Assembly: GCA_050011535.1 (NCBI GenBank)
Contig: JBEKIX010000002.1
Span: 32,867 to 96,866, forward strand
Direction of reading: 5' to 3'
Length of the DNA: 64,000 nt
From: JAFNAG01 sp050011535
Lineage (GTDB): Bacteria; Acidobacteriota; UBA6911
Shown: positions 42,221 through 51,643 of the stretch, in pieces
Position numbering within the stretch: position 1 is the stretch's first letter
Layout: every line of letters begins with the position of its first letter
Translations under genes and position numbers: made by a program
The notes under the pieces: generated by a model
The model's database searches: none
What the model was told of the DNA's origin: nothing
The model's input: the letters and a program-made list of their open reading frames with translations, nothing else

Positions 42221-42394
42221 GTGGGAAAAGACGCTTAGGTCAGCCATTATGAGATCAGGCTCCCGGGCCGCAGCTATGCCGCCCCTCGCGGTGTTTGCCA
42301 CTGTCCAAATTGCAGGGGATCCACGATACAACTTGACGCTTACCCACTGTAAAAGATAAAATAATTGGATTTACGAGGCGAAGGAATTTTCGAG

Positions 42395-43282
42395 ATGATC
42401 CAGAGCATGACTGGCTACGGAACGGCTACGCTTCAAAAGGAAGGGGCGGCGCTGTCTGTGGAGATTCGCACCGGTAATCATCGCTTTTTTGACCCGCACG
42501 TCCGTCTTGCCCGCGAATACGGCTTCCTGGAACCCGAGATCTCCCAACTCCTGCGCGAGGCCATACGCCGTGGTAGAGTCGATGTCGCGGTTACCATTTA
42601 TGCGTCGATTCCCGCGGAATGTCTCATTAGTGCCGACACGGCTCGTGCTTATATGAAGGCCGCATCGAGACTGCGGCAGGAGCTTCAGCTGGCTGATTCT
42701 CTGGACTTGAAGACGTTGCTCTCGCTACCGGGCGTTGTCCTGAGCCAGAACTCGCCTTCTGAGGAACAGGAGCGAGCTGGACTCGAAATGAAGGATTTCG
42801 TGCTGGCGGGTGTGCGCCATGCTCTGGGAACGGTTATTCAAATGCGGCGTCAGGAAGGCCAGGCGCTCGAGGCGGAGCTGGCGGCATACCTCCGCAGCAT
42901 AAGGCATAAAGTGGAGGCCGTCCGTGCTTGCATGCCCGCCGCGCTGCAGGAATACCAGCAGAAACTGGAAGAGCGCTTGAAACACCTGCTCCAGCAAATG
43001 GCACCTGATCCGCAGCGACTGGCTCAGGAAGTAGCGATTTTGGCGGAGAAAACGGACATATCGGAGGAGATCACCAGGCTGGAAAGCCACCTCGATCAGT
43101 ACGCGGGCATGATGAGCGACGGGCGCGAGGTGGGGAAGAAAATGGATTTTTTGCTGCAGGAAATGCATCGCGAAGTCAATACGGTGCTGTCGAAAACGGG
43201 ACATCTGGAAGTGACGCGCCTTGGAATCGCACTCAAGGCCGACATCGAAAAGATGCGCGAACAGGTTCAAAACGTGGAATAG
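42395..43282 (+). CDS. yicC: YicC-family endoribonuclease
   Basis: A 295-residue YicC/YloC protein. It begins with the invariant MIQSMTGYGTA; VEIRTGNHRFFDPHVRL and RRGRVDVAVTI follow. The C-terminal domain carries DISEEITRLESHLDQY and the ending GREVGKKMDFLLQEMHREVN, the family's most conserved block. Homologues are manganese-dependent RNases acting on small RNAs. ATG 42395 is chosen because it gives the canonical N-terminus. It lies one base before gmk, as in many genomes. Confidence 0.93.
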   Translation: MIQSMTGYGTATLQKEGAALSVEIRTGNHRFFDPHVRLAREYGFLEPEISQLLREAIRRGRVDVAVTIYASIPAECLISADTARAYMKAASRLRQELQLADSLDLKTLLSLPGVVLSQNSPSEEQERAGLEMKDFVLAGVRHALGTVIQMRRQEGQALEAELAAYLRSIRHKVEAVRACMPAALQEYQQKLEERLKHLLQQMAPDPQRLAQEVAILAEKTDISEEITRLESHLDQYAGMMSDGREVGKKMDFLLQEMHREVNTVLSKTGHLEVTRLGIALKADIEKMREQVQNVE

Positions 43283-43283
43283 T

Positions 43284-43919
43284 ATGCCCCGAAAAGGCAG
43301 CCTGATCATCGTCTCGGGCCCATCTGGAGCAGGCAAATCGGCCCTTGCCTCCGCGGTCATCTCGCGGCTGAAGGATCTGCACTTTTCCGTATCCTACACG
43401 ACACGGGCGCCCCGGGGAGACGAGCGAGACGGCGTGGAATATCATTTTGTGCGCAAGGCGGAGTTTGAGGGACTGATTCGGGGCAACGAGTTTTTGGAAT
43501 GGGCGGAAGTATACGGAAACTACTATGGTACCGCGCGCAAGTTCATCGACGACACGCTCTCCAGCGGCAAGGACGTGCTGCTGGATGTTGATGTTCAAGG
43601 AGCGCGCACAATGCGCAGGAAGCGCCCGGATGCCATCAGTATTTTCATAATGCCGCCGTCCTACCAGGTGCTTCGGCGGCGGCTCGAGAACCGGAAGCTC
43701 GACAAGGATTACGTCATTGAGCAGCGCCTGAAGATCGCACGCCGCGAGATTGTTCAGTACAAGGATTACGACTATTTGATCGTCAACGACGACTTTGACG
43801 AGTCCGTCAAGGAATTGGAAGCCATTATACTGGGATCCCGATGTCAAATGACTTCGCGAGCCGAGTCAGCCGAAGCGATCGTTGCTACGTTTGGAGGATT
43901 GGATGCCGAATATCCCTGA
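43284..43919 (+). CDS. gmk: Guanylate kinase
   Basis: A 211-residue GMP kinase. P-loop VSGPSGAGKSALA at about 10-22, GMP-binding SVSYTTRAPRGDERDGVEYH, the WAEVYGNYYGT segment and LDVDVQGARTMR are all intact; the lid RRRLENRKLDKDYVI follows. It converts GMP to GDP. The last 17 bases overlap the rpoZ gene, whose ribosome site lies inside gmk. Confidence 0.96.
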   Translation: MPRKGSLIIVSGPSGAGKSALASAVISRLKDLHFSVSYTTRAPRGDERDGVEYHFVRKAEFEGLIRGNEFLEWAEVYGNYYGTARKFIDDTLSSGKDVLLDVDVQGARTMRRKRPDAISIFIMPPSYQVLRRRLENRKLDKDYVIEQRLKIARREIVQYKDYDYLIVNDDFDESVKELEAIILGSRCQMTSRAESAEAIVATFGGLDAEYP

Positions 43920-44103
43920 GAATATCGGGTCGAAGTACCGGTTCATTATTATTGCTGCGGAGAGAGCGAAGCAACTTCAGAACAGAGCCAAGCCCAAGGT
44001 CAAGATCAGATCGACCAAGCCCGCCAAGATCGCGATGAAGGAAGTGGAAGAGGGCCTGATCAGCTTCGAGGTTTTGCCGATCGAGCCGAAGGAGCAGACC
44101 TAG
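43903..44103 (+). CDS. rpoZ: RNA polymerase omega subunit
   Basis: A 66-residue omega subunit that assists RNA polymerase assembly. ATG 43903 lies within gmk and has GGAGGA just before it. SKYRFIIIAAERAKQLQNRA is the conserved core, followed by KIAMKEVEEGLISFE. Position between gmk and coaBC is the standard gene order and supports the call despite the small size. Confidence 0.92.
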   Translation: MPNIPENIGSKYRFIIIAAERAKQLQNRAKPKVKIRSTKPAKIAMKEVEEGLISFEVLPIEPKEQT

Positions 44104-44112
44104 GGGGTTGCC

Positions 44113-45315
44113 GTGAAAGTCGGGCTGGGAGTTACTGGCTGCATTGCCGCGTACAAGGCTGTCGAAGTAATGCGCGAGTTACAGAAGGCCGGCGTATCGG
44201 TACAGGTGGTGCTGACGCGCTCCGCGCGCAGATTCGTCGGTCCGGTCACCTTCGAAGCGCTCTCGGCCCAGAACGTAATCACCGACATGTTCCGGGCGGG
44301 ACGCAATCTGGCGATCGAGCATATAGGTCTTGCACAAGAGATTCAGTTGCTCGCTGTTGTCCCCGCGACGGCAAATATCCTCGGGAAATTCGCCCACGGA
44401 ATTGCGGACGATTTCCTGTCCACATTATACCTGTCGTGTCCGGCGCCCGTGCTGATCGCTCCAGCCATGAATGTTGAGATGTGGAAACACCCGGCGGTTC
44501 AAGGCAATGTGGATATCCTGCGGAAGCGTGGACACGTTTTTGTGGATCCGGATGCGGGCGTTCTCGCCTGCGGCATGGAGGGGGAAGGCCGGCTGGCGGA
44601 CGTGAACGCAATTGTGGCGCGTGCGCTGGAAATCCTGCGGCAGGGACCATCATTGGCGGGACAGAGGGTTCTGGTCACCGCGGGCCCAACCATCGAAGAC
44701 ATCGATCCGGTCCGTTTCCTTTCCAATCGCAGCTCCGGGAAAATGGGGTATGCGGTCGCGCAAGCTGCAGAGCAGCGCGGCGCAGAGGTGGTGCTCGTTT
44801 CCGGGCCGACGGCGCTTACGCCGCCCGCGCGGGTGCATACCGTCATGGTTCGTTCGGCAGCTGAAATGAGAAGCGCCGTCCTGCAGGTCTATCCACAGGC
44901 GGACATCGTAATCAAGGCGGCGGCGGTGGCGGATTATCGTCCTGCGGAGCTGGCCACGGAAAAAATCAAAAAAAAGGCGGCCGCCACAGAGCTCTCCCTC
45001 GTGCCCACCGACGACATTCTTGCGGAACTGGGGGTTGCCAAGAAGAATCAGGTCCTTGTTGGATTCACGGCCGAAACGCGCGACCTCATCGCGCGCGCTC
45101 GCGAAAAGATGGCCCGGAAGAATCTCGATTTGATGGTTGCCAACGATGTTTCCAGCGGAGTCTTCGGCGCCGATTCCGCGACCGTCCACATCTTCGCTCC
45201 AACCGGAGAAGTTGTCACTATCCACGACCGCTCCAAGCTGGAGATCGCCCATCGCATCCTCGATCTGGCGTTGCACGCTCAAAAATCTCGCGGCGCCGGA
45301 ACGACATCGGCATGA
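44113..45315 (+). CDS. coaBC: Bifunctional phosphopantothenoylcysteine decarboxylase/synthetase
   Basis: A 400-residue Dfp protein making 4'-phosphopantetheine for coenzyme A. The CoaC half (1-185) has VGLGVTGCIAAYKAVEVMRE, the substrate-binding PAMNVEMW (PXMNXXMW) motif and the active Cys in GVLACGMEGEGRLAD. The CoaB half (about 190-400) has VLVTAGPTIEDIDPVRFLSN, KAAAVADYRP and the lysine finger region KIKKK. GTG start with AGGGGG upstream. It sits between rpoZ and era. Confidence 0.95.
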   Translation: MKVGLGVTGCIAAYKAVEVMRELQKAGVSVQVVLTRSARRFVGPVTFEALSAQNVITDMFRAGRNLAIEHIGLAQEIQLLAVVPATANILGKFAHGIADDFLSTLYLSCPAPVLIAPAMNVEMWKHPAVQGNVDILRKRGHVFVDPDAGVLACGMEGEGRLADVNAIVARALEILRQGPSLAGQRVLVTAGPTIEDIDPVRFLSNRSSGKMGYAVAQAAEQRGAEVVLVSGPTALTPPARVHTVMVRSAAEMRSAVLQVYPQADIVIKAAAVADYRPAELATEKIKKKAAATELSLVPTDDILAELGVAKKNQVLVGFTAETRDLIARAREKMARKNLDLMVANDVSSGVFGADSATVHIFAPTGEVVTIHDRSKLEIAHRILDLALHAQKSRGAGTTSA

Positions 45316-45328
45316 GCCCGGTCCATCC

Positions 45329-46213
45329 ATGAAATCAGGCACCGCAACTATCGTGGGGAGGCCGAACTCCGGCAAATCCACGCTCCTGAACGCCCTCATC
45401 GGGCAGAAGATCTCGATAGTGAGCGCGAGTCCGCAGACGACTCGCCGCTGCATTCTGGGCATTCTCACGGAACCTCGCGGACAGGTGGTTTTTGTGGACA
45501 CGCCCGGAATCCACCGCCCTGAATACCGTATGAACCGAAGGATGCAGCGCAGCGTGACGGACTCACTGCGTAACGTGGATCTAATCCTCCTTATGGTGGA
45601 CGGCTCGGTTGCGTTCGGGGCTGGAGAGAGCTTTGTCCTGGATCTGGTAAAGCGCGCAGGCATGCCTGCCTTGCTGTTGATCAACAAGATCGACATAATA
45701 TCCAAGCCGCGTCTGCTGCCGAGAATGAAACGGTACTCGGAGGCTCATGACTTCCTGGACATCATTCCCCTTTCGGCGCGCACCGGGGAAAACCGTGAGC
45801 TGATAGTGAACTGTGTCTTTAATCACCTTCCCGAAAATGCGCCGCTCTACGATCCCGAGGAGATCACCGACCGCTCGGAGAGGTTCCTTGCCGCCGAGTT
45901 CATCCGCGAGAAAATCCTCGCTTTTGCGCGCGAGGAACTGCCATACACGACAGCGGTGCTCATTCGCAGGTTTGATGAGAGCCGGCGTGACAGCAAGCGT
46001 CTCGTCATCGTCGAGGCCGACGTCGTGGTTGAAAAAAAGTCGCAGCAGGGTATCATCATCGGCAAGGAAGGATCACAGTTGCGAGACATCGGGTCGGCCG
46101 CTCGATTGGAGCTGGAGCAGTTGCTGGGATGCAAGCTTTTTCTCAGCCTAACGGTTAAAACAGTGCCCAGATGGCGCAACGATGACACCGTGCTGGACGA
46201 GCTGGAAGTTTGA
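45329..46213 (+). CDS. era: GTPase Era
   Basis: A 294-residue Era, required for 16S rRNA 3' maturation and 30S assembly. G1 GRPNSGKST, G2 region with TTRR, G3 DTPGIH, G4 NKID and G5 SARTGEN are visible, followed by a KH domain with QQGIIIGKEGSQLRDIGSAA. The ATG at 45329 is 13 bases after coaBC. Full length. The stop is two bases before the DNA glycosylase start. Confidence 0.95.
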   Translation: MKSGTATIVGRPNSGKSTLLNALIGQKISIVSASPQTTRRCILGILTEPRGQVVFVDTPGIHRPEYRMNRRMQRSVTDSLRNVDLILLMVDGSVAFGAGESFVLDLVKRAGMPALLLINKIDIISKPRLLPRMKRYSEAHDFLDIIPLSARTGENRELIVNCVFNHLPENAPLYDPEEITDRSERFLAAEFIREKILAFAREELPYTTAVLIRRFDESRRDSKRLVIVEADVVVEKKSQQGIIIGKEGSQLRDIGSAARLELEQLLGCKLFLSLTVKTVPRWRNDDTVLDELEV

Positions 46214-46215
46214 TC

Positions 46216-46974
46216 ATGAGCGAACTCAAGAATCTCGGCAACGAAATACTCGATCACTTGCGCCGTTATCGCCAGGTGGGTGTGCGCCTGGCCGCCAATG
46301 CGCCACGATCGGCCCCACGAAAACCTGTTTCCACCACGCTGCGGCGCGGCGCTGCCGACGAGAGGCCTGCGGTGACGATTCCCAGGACATCGCTTTTCGA
46401 TGGGCCGGCGCCGATACGCGAGGGCATGAAAGCAATTCGGGCCGATTTGGGAGACTGCAAGAGGTGCAAGCTTGCGCCTACGCGCAGCAACATCGTGTTC
46501 GGCGTCGGAGATCCACACGCCGAATTGATGTTCGTCGGCGAAGCTCCGGGCGCGGACGAAGACGCGCAGGGGCTTCCCTTTGTGGGGCGGGCGGGGCAAT
46601 TGCTGACCAAGATCATCCAGGCGATCGACATGCGGCGCGAGGATGTCTATATCTGCAACATATTGAAATGCAGGCCGCCGTCGAATCGCAACCCGGAAAG
46701 CGACGAAATCGCTGCTTGTGAGCCGTTCCTGTTTCGTCAAATAGCCTCCCTCCAGCCGCGCGTAATCTGTGCTCTGGGCACGTTCGCTGCTCAGACCCTG
46801 TTGCGGACCAAGGAGCCGATCGCGAGGTTGCGTGGCGCCTTCATGGATTTCCACGGCGCAAAGCTGATGGCAACCTATCACCCCGCATATCTGTTGAGAA
46901 ACCCGAACGAAAAGCGAAAGGTTTGGGAAGATGTCCAGAAGATCAGGGATTATTTGCTTTCATTGAGAGCGTGA
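46216..46974 (+). CDS. Uracil-DNA glycosylase, family 4 (iron-sulfur) type
   Basis: A 252-residue UDG-superfamily enzyme removing uracil from DNA. N-terminal extension of about 85 residues, then CKRCKLAPTRSNIVFGVGD with two cluster Cys, motif A FVGEAPGADEDAQGLPFVGR, the third Cys region ICNILKCRPPSNRNPE, and motif B TYHPAYLLRNP with the conserved His. These are the hallmarks of family 4. The ATG at 46216 is preferred to the upstream TTG. Long N-terminal extensions are common in this family and resemble polymerase-linked forms, but no polymerase part is present. Confidence 0.92.
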   Translation: MSELKNLGNEILDHLRRYRQVGVRLAANAPRSAPRKPVSTTLRRGAADERPAVTIPRTSLFDGPAPIREGMKAIRADLGDCKRCKLAPTRSNIVFGVGDPHAELMFVGEAPGADEDAQGLPFVGRAGQLLTKIIQAIDMRREDVYICNILKCRPPSNRNPESDEIAACEPFLFRQIASLQPRVICALGTFAAQTLLRTKEPIARLRGAFMDFHGAKLMATYHPAYLLRNPNEKRKVWEDVQKIRDYLLSLRA

Positions 46975-47077
46975 CGCAGACACGGGGAATTCCCGCGCGC
47001 TGCTCCGCTGGACAAGCGGCGCCGGCACGAAAGTCAGCCGCCGGAACACATCAAGAGCCATAAGAGCAAGCTGAAAC

Positions 47078-49540
47078 ATGACCTGCTATGTTGACGTTGC
47101 CGTGCCCATGTCGGTGCGCAAGACGTTTGCATATTCCGTTCCCAGGAATCTGGGAAAAAGCGCTGTGGTCGGGGCACGGGTGTTGGTGCCGTTCGGCCGC
47201 AAGCTCGTCTCCGGGTTCGTAGTCGCCAGACATGCTACGCCACCGGCCGGCGACTTCCGCATCCGCCCGCTCCGGGATGTGATGGATCCCGCACCGACGA
47301 TTTCCGAGGAACTGGTGGAGCTTGCGCTCTGGGTGGCAGATTACTATTTTACCTCTCCCGGCGAGGTCCTGCGTGCTCTGTTGCCTGCCGGCAGCCTCAC
47401 TGCCGGCGATAGAGAAGTGCGCCTGGCTGAGCGCACACAGGAACTTCTCGCGGGCGGTCTGCGGCCCTCCGGACTCGCGCCCAGAGAGGAACGCCTCCTC
47501 GAAACTCTCGCGCGCGAAGGCGTGGTTGGCCTCAAGCAGCTCTGCCGGCATGAAGGGCTTCGTGAGGTCGCCCAATGGATCGATGCCAGTGCAAAAAACG
47601 GCTGGGTGCATATTGTCGATCGCGTCGAACGCGCCCGCGTCAGCGAAAAGACCCGATTGGGGATCTCGGCGTTGGAGGCTTCGCAGGATGCCATCGCATC
47701 GCTGAGCAGCTCCCAGCGTCTGATGTATGAGCAGTTGAAATCAGCTGGCGGTGTGATGAGCCTTCAAGCCGCATTGCGACTCGCGGGTGTCGGGCCGAGC
47801 ATCGCCAGGACTCTTGAGAAAAAGGGCCTTGCCGCGATGGCTCCCATGAAGGTCGACCGCGTGCCTGTTGAATTGTCGGAGAACGCGACGCGAAACAAGC
47901 ATGTGCTTACGCCCGCGCAGCAGGCAGTGTTTGAAAAAGTGCGCGGGTTCCTCAATAGCGGCGAAGCCGTGCGCTGCCTGCTCCATGGCGTCACGGGCAG
48001 TGGAAAGACTGAGATCTACCTTCGATTGATTGCCGAAGTGCTTCTGCGAGGCAACAGCGCCATTCTGCTGGTGCCGGAAATCGGGCTCACTCCCTTGCTG
48101 AGCCGGATCGCTGCGTCTCACTTTCCGGACCAGGTGGCGTTGCTCCACAGCGGCATGTCGGCGGGCGAGCGCTTCGATCAATGGAATCGGATCCATTCAG
48201 GAGCTGCTTCCGTAGTTGTCGGGACACGGTCCGCGGTGTTCGCACCGCTCGAGAAGATCAGGCTGATCGTCCTCGATGAAGAACAGGACGCCTCGTATAA
48301 ACAGGATGTTTCCCCCTGCTATCATGCGCGTGAAGTCGCCTGGCAACGTCTCCAGCGTTGCGGCGGCGTACTCCTGATGGGATCCGCGACCCCGTCCGTC
48401 GAAAGCTACCACATGTCACAGGCCGCCGCCGCGATCAGTCCCCTGAGCTTGCCGGAGCGCATCGAGGCGCGTCCACTTCCCGAAGTCAGCGTGATCGACA
48501 TGAGCATCGAATTCCAACGGCACGGCAGAAGTACGGTGATCTCCGACAGGCTGAAGGCGGAGTTGGCGGAAAACCTGCGCCGCGGCGAACAGTCCATCGT
48601 GCTGCTGAATCGCCGGGGTTATTCGCGCTCGCTGCTTTGCCGTGGCTGCGGCAATGTGTTTTCATGCAGCGATTGCAGCATTCCTATGACGTATCATCAG
48701 CGGGAGAGCTGTCTGATCTGCCATTATTGCGGCCTGCAGAAGCAGACGCCTTCGGCATGTGACCGCTGCGGAGGGGAGTATATTTATTTTGTGGGAGTCG
48801 GAACCGAGCAGCTCGAGGAATTGCTGCGATCGATGTTTCCCGGGGCGCGTCTTGCCAGGGTGGATCGCGATACGACGAGGCCGCGGGGAGCGTTGCGCAG
48901 GATGCTGCACGATTTTGAAGATCGCAAACTGGACATGCTGGTGGGAACCCAAATTCTGGCGAAAGGGCACGATTTCCCGGATGTGACTCTTGTGGGTGTC
49001 GTCTCGGCCGATGCAGGACTGGCTTTCCCCGACTTTCGTGCGGCCGAACGCACGTTTCAATTGCTGACACAGGTTGCCGGCAGAGCCGGCCGAGGAAGGG
49101 TCCCCGGACGCGTCGTTTTGCAGTCATTCTACCCCGATCACTATGCGCTTCAATTCGCGCGCAGACAGGATTACCTCGGTTTCTACGCTCACGAGATCGA
49201 GTTCCGCAAGCTGCTGGGTTACCCGCCCTTTCGAAGCTTGGTTCAGATCCTGATCAGCGCCAGCAGCGCGCAAAAGGGCCTGCGGATTGGAGAAAAGGCG
49301 GCGGCGGAGCTGAAGGCGAGCGCCGAGAGGCATGGAGCCAAAGCGGAGATCCAAGTGCTGGGACCCGCGGCCGCGCCGCTGGAACGATTGCGAGGGCAAT
49401 ACCGATTTCAGATACTGCTGAAGGCGGCGCCTGGCAAGAAAATGGGTGAGATTCTGCAGGACGCATTTGCGCAGCTGTCCCTACATAAGGTGCCGCTGAA
49501 AAGTATGCACGTTGATGTGGATCCGCTGTCTCTGCTATGA
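47078..49540 (+). CDS. priA: Primosomal protein N' (replication restart helicase PriA)
   Basis: An 820-residue PriA. The N-terminal 3'-DNA-binding domain (1-110; YVDVAVPMSVRKTFAYSVPR) is followed by a winged-helix part and a superfamily 2 helicase: Walker A LLHGVTGSGKTEIYLRLI, Walker B IVLDEEQDASYKQD, motif GSATPSVESYH. A zinc domain carries paired CxxC motifs (CRGCGNVFSCSDC, CLICHYCG, CDRCGG), and VAGRAGRGRVPGRVVLQ and the C-terminal domain follow. The Walker B box reads DEEQ where PriA normally has DEEH. It reloads the replisome at collapsed forks. No strong ribosome site is visible. Confidence 0.95.
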   Translation: MTCYVDVAVPMSVRKTFAYSVPRNLGKSAVVGARVLVPFGRKLVSGFVVARHATPPAGDFRIRPLRDVMDPAPTISEELVELALWVADYYFTSPGEVLRALLPAGSLTAGDREVRLAERTQELLAGGLRPSGLAPREERLLETLAREGVVGLKQLCRHEGLREVAQWIDASAKNGWVHIVDRVERARVSEKTRLGISALEASQDAIASLSSSQRLMYEQLKSAGGVMSLQAALRLAGVGPSIARTLEKKGLAAMAPMKVDRVPVELSENATRNKHVLTPAQQAVFEKVRGFLNSGEAVRCLLHGVTGSGKTEIYLRLIAEVLLRGNSAILLVPEIGLTPLLSRIAASHFPDQVALLHSGMSAGERFDQWNRIHSGAASVVVGTRSAVFAPLEKIRLIVLDEEQDASYKQDVSPCYHAREVAWQRLQRCGGVLLMGSATPSVESYHMSQAAAAISPLSLPERIEARPLPEVSVIDMSIEFQRHGRSTVISDRLKAELAENLRRGEQSIVLLNRRGYSRSLLCRGCGNVFSCSDCSIPMTYHQRESCLICHYCGLQKQTPSACDRCGGEYIYFVGVGTEQLEELLRSMFPGARLARVDRDTTRPRGALRRMLHDFEDRKLDMLVGTQILAKGHDFPDVTLVGVVSADAGLAFPDFRAAERTFQLLTQVAGRAGRGRVPGRVVLQSFYPDHYALQFARRQDYLGFYAHEIEFRKLLGYPPFRSLVQILISASSAQKGLRIGEKAAAELKASAERHGAKAEIQVLGPAAAPLERLRGQYRFQILLKAAPGKKMGEILQDAFAQLSLHKVPLKSMHVDVDPLSLL

Positions 49541-49553
49541 GTGACCAACAGCC

Positions 49554-50459
49554 ATGATTCTGGAACACGCCAGATCTCACGCACATTCCGTAACCTCGCG
49601 AAGGCTCTCGCTCGCTCTGCTCGTGGTTGCCGTCTGGTTTGTCGCCGAACTGATCGCGGGAATCTACACGAACAGTCTCGCCTTGCTCGCCGATGCCGCG
49701 CACATGTTGACGGACTTGGCGGCTTTGTCACTGAGCCTCTTCGCGCTGAAAATCTCCGTTCGCCCTGCGACCACGGAGAAGACTTTCGGATACCTGCGCG
49801 CAGAGATCCTGGCCGCCCTCGCCAATGGCGTCATCCTGGTCGTCGTCGGTTTGTTCATTGCGTATGAAGCCTATCGCCGCCTGCGTCAGCCGCAGGAGGT
49901 GAAGAGCGTCGCGATGCTGGCGGTGGCTGCTTTCGGGCTATGCACCAACCTGGTGGCAGCGTGGCTGCTCGCCCGTTCCGATCTCGAGAATCTCAACATG
50001 CGCGGAGCATTTCTTCACGTGCTGGGTGACATCATGGGGTCGCTGGGCGCCATTGCCGCGGGGATCATGATGATCGCGTGGCGATGGTTTACAGCCGATG
50101 CGGCGGTTTCTATGCTTGTCGCGGCGCTTATACTCTACAGTTCATGGCGTTTGCTGCGCGACAGCGTCGACGTGCTGCTGGAAGGCGCTCCGAGGCATGT
50201 CGACATGGCCGCGCTTCTCGCGGATCTGGGAAGCGTCGACGGTGCGGTCTCCGTGCACGACCTGCATGTCTGGTCCATTACCTCAGGGCTGCCGGCGATG
50301 AGTTGTCATGTCGTCTTGCGGCCTGAGACTGATTCGGCTGCGGCTCTCAAGATGCTCATCGAGCTGATGCGCAACCGCCACCACATCGAGCACACGACGA
50401 TTCAGATCGAAAAAGAGCCGCGGCCGAAAATGGAGAATCCGGTTCAATTGCGATTCTGA
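49554..50459 (+). CDS. Cation diffusion facilitator (CzcD/ZitB-type) efflux protein
   Basis: A 301-residue CDF transporter exporting Zn2+ or related divalent metals. Six membrane helices are visible; helix II carries SLALLADAAHMLTDLAALS (HxxxD site) and helix V GAFLHVLGDIMGSLGAIAAG (HxxxD). A His near the N-terminus (HARSHAHS) and a cytoplasmic C-terminal domain with VHDLHVWSITSGLPAMSCHV complete the family pattern. The HxxxD pairs favour zinc. It follows priA by 13 bases. Confidence 0.92.
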   Translation: MILEHARSHAHSVTSRRLSLALLVVAVWFVAELIAGIYTNSLALLADAAHMLTDLAALSLSLFALKISVRPATTEKTFGYLRAEILAALANGVILVVVGLFIAYEAYRRLRQPQEVKSVAMLAVAAFGLCTNLVAAWLLARSDLENLNMRGAFLHVLGDIMGSLGAIAAGIMMIAWRWFTADAAVSMLVAALILYSSWRLLRDSVDVLLEGAPRHVDMAALLADLGSVDGAVSVHDLHVWSITSGLPAMSCHVVLRPETDSAAALKMLIELMRNRHHIEHTTIQIEKEPRPKMENPVQLRF

Positions 50460-50528
50460 GAAAGTCTCCGGCATTCGGCCCTGCCATCGGCGATAAATGC
50501 GTCCGCCTGTATTGCGCGCCCGCGCTGG

Positions 50529-51086
50529 TCATGGCTCGGGGCTGTCAGGCGGAGGAGGCGGTGGCGGCAGAACGATCGGCGGTTCCGCGGCTGGCGCGTG
50601 GTGCGAGATCTTGCGCTTTTCGAAGATCGCGACTCCCAGAACTCCGCCCAACATTCCCATCACCGAAAACACCACCAGAAATAGCAAAGCGGAAAAAACC
50701 ATGAGAAGAGCCAAGGCGGTGCCTCCCGTCGGCATGGACGCGATGGCTTCGCGAAACGCGGGCGGAAGATTCGGAATATCGCCGAGGCTTCGTCGCGTCT
50801 CCTCGAGAATGCCCCCGCCGGCGCTGCGCAGAAGGAGCATCGGTATGCTAAACAGAATGTAGACCATTCCTCCGATGCTTCCCGTGAGCAAACCGAGGCC
50901 GGCGCCACTCCCCAGCGTCACCGCTGCCGGAGCGCTCTTTACGTAAAGGTTGGCAGCGAGTATGCCGCCGCCGATCACCCATGCACAGCAGACGCAGTTG
51001 AAGGCCTGGATCAAAGGGAGAGCGGAGAGTATCCCCAGCAGGATGCCGCCGATCAACGCCGGTTTCAGAATTCCATGATCATTCAT
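50529..51086 (-). CDS. Uncharacterised multi-pass membrane protein with proline tail
   Basis: A 185-residue protein not recognised beyond topology. Hydrophobic segments at about 8-25, 30-50, 55-85 and 120-145 suggest four membrane helices; the first loop has a CVCC cluster. The last 10-15 residues are a proline run (PPPPPPPDSPEP). Its ATG overlaps the end of the DUF2085 gene (ATGA), so the two are cotranslated and probably work together. It converges with the cation efflux gene. Confidence 0.72.
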   Translation of the reverse strand: MNDHGILKPALIGGILLGILSALPLIQAFNCVCCAWVIGGGILAANLYVKSAPAAVTLGSGAGLGLLTGSIGGMVYILFSIPMLLLRSAGGGILEETRRSLGDIPNLPPAFREAIASMPTGGTALALLMVFSALLFLVVFSVMGMLGGVLGVAIFEKRKISHHAPAAEPPIVLPPPPPPPDSPEP

Positions 51087-51601
51087 GATGTGCCTCCCAG
51101 TGCGCCCATGCCTTGATGCTTCCTCCGAGCGTCTTCACTCAACTCGGCCAGTGCCGGCAATACAAGGGATGAGAGCATGGCACCAAAAAGCAAACCCGTA
51201 AGACAGCGACTGACAGGAGTATTGGCCCATATGCCGCTGAACTGCAGCATGGCATCTATCAGCAGAGGCGCAACACCGCAAATCACCCAAAGCCTCCGCA
51301 GGCGTGGCGATTGCAAAATGCTATTCCATGCAAAAGGGACAAGGGAGCCCAGCAACAGGCCAAAATAGATCCCCGAACAGCGATGACATACCGCCCACGG
51401 ATGTCCGAAAATTGCAAAAGACCGTGCCGGGATCTGATGACAGACCGGCGAAAACAGCGCGTACAGCAAGGCTGCGGCCCACTTGTGTCCACTTGCTTGA
51501 AGCAGCGGGGCTGCGAGAAATGCGATGCAGACGCAGATCCAGAGGACTACAGCAGAGGTTCGAATGGATAGCGGAATCGTGCGCGGCCCGGAGTGTTTCA
51601 T
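51083..51601 (-). CDS. DUF2085 membrane protein
   Basis: A 172-residue membrane protein. The DUF2085 signature FSPVCHQIPARSFAIFGHPW and AVCHRCSGIYFGLLLGSLVP is present, giving Cys/His pairs that could bind a metal or haem (inference). About four hydrophobic helices. ATG 51601 is chosen over an upstream extension because the extension is unlike the family. Function unknown; the partner gene overlaps downstream. Confidence 0.82.
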   Translation of the reverse strand: MKHSGPRTIPLSIRTSAVVLWICVCIAFLAAPLLQASGHKWAAALLYALFSPVCHQIPARSFAIFGHPWAVCHRCSGIYFGLLLGSLVPFAWNSILQSPRLRRLWVICGVAPLLIDAMLQFSGIWANTPVSRCLTGLLFGAMLSSLVLPALAELSEDARRKHQGMGALGGTS

Positions 51602-51613
51602 AGACGAGCCGGC

Positions 51614-51643
51614 ATTATACCCGACTGTACGGCGGGTTTTCAA
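51614..51643 (-). promoter_or_regulatory. Candidate promoter for the DUF2085 gene pair
   Basis: On the minus strand TTGAAA (51643-51638), 18 bases, TATAAT (51619-51614). The expected start is about six bases before the ATG at 51601, so the message would have almost no leader. Confidence 0.5.

Noticed and set aside
42011..42238. Opposing short frames with Asp-Leu/Asp-Val dipeptide repeats
   Set aside because: Both are products of the hexamer-repeat inverted element; no ribosome site and mirrored composition on both strands.
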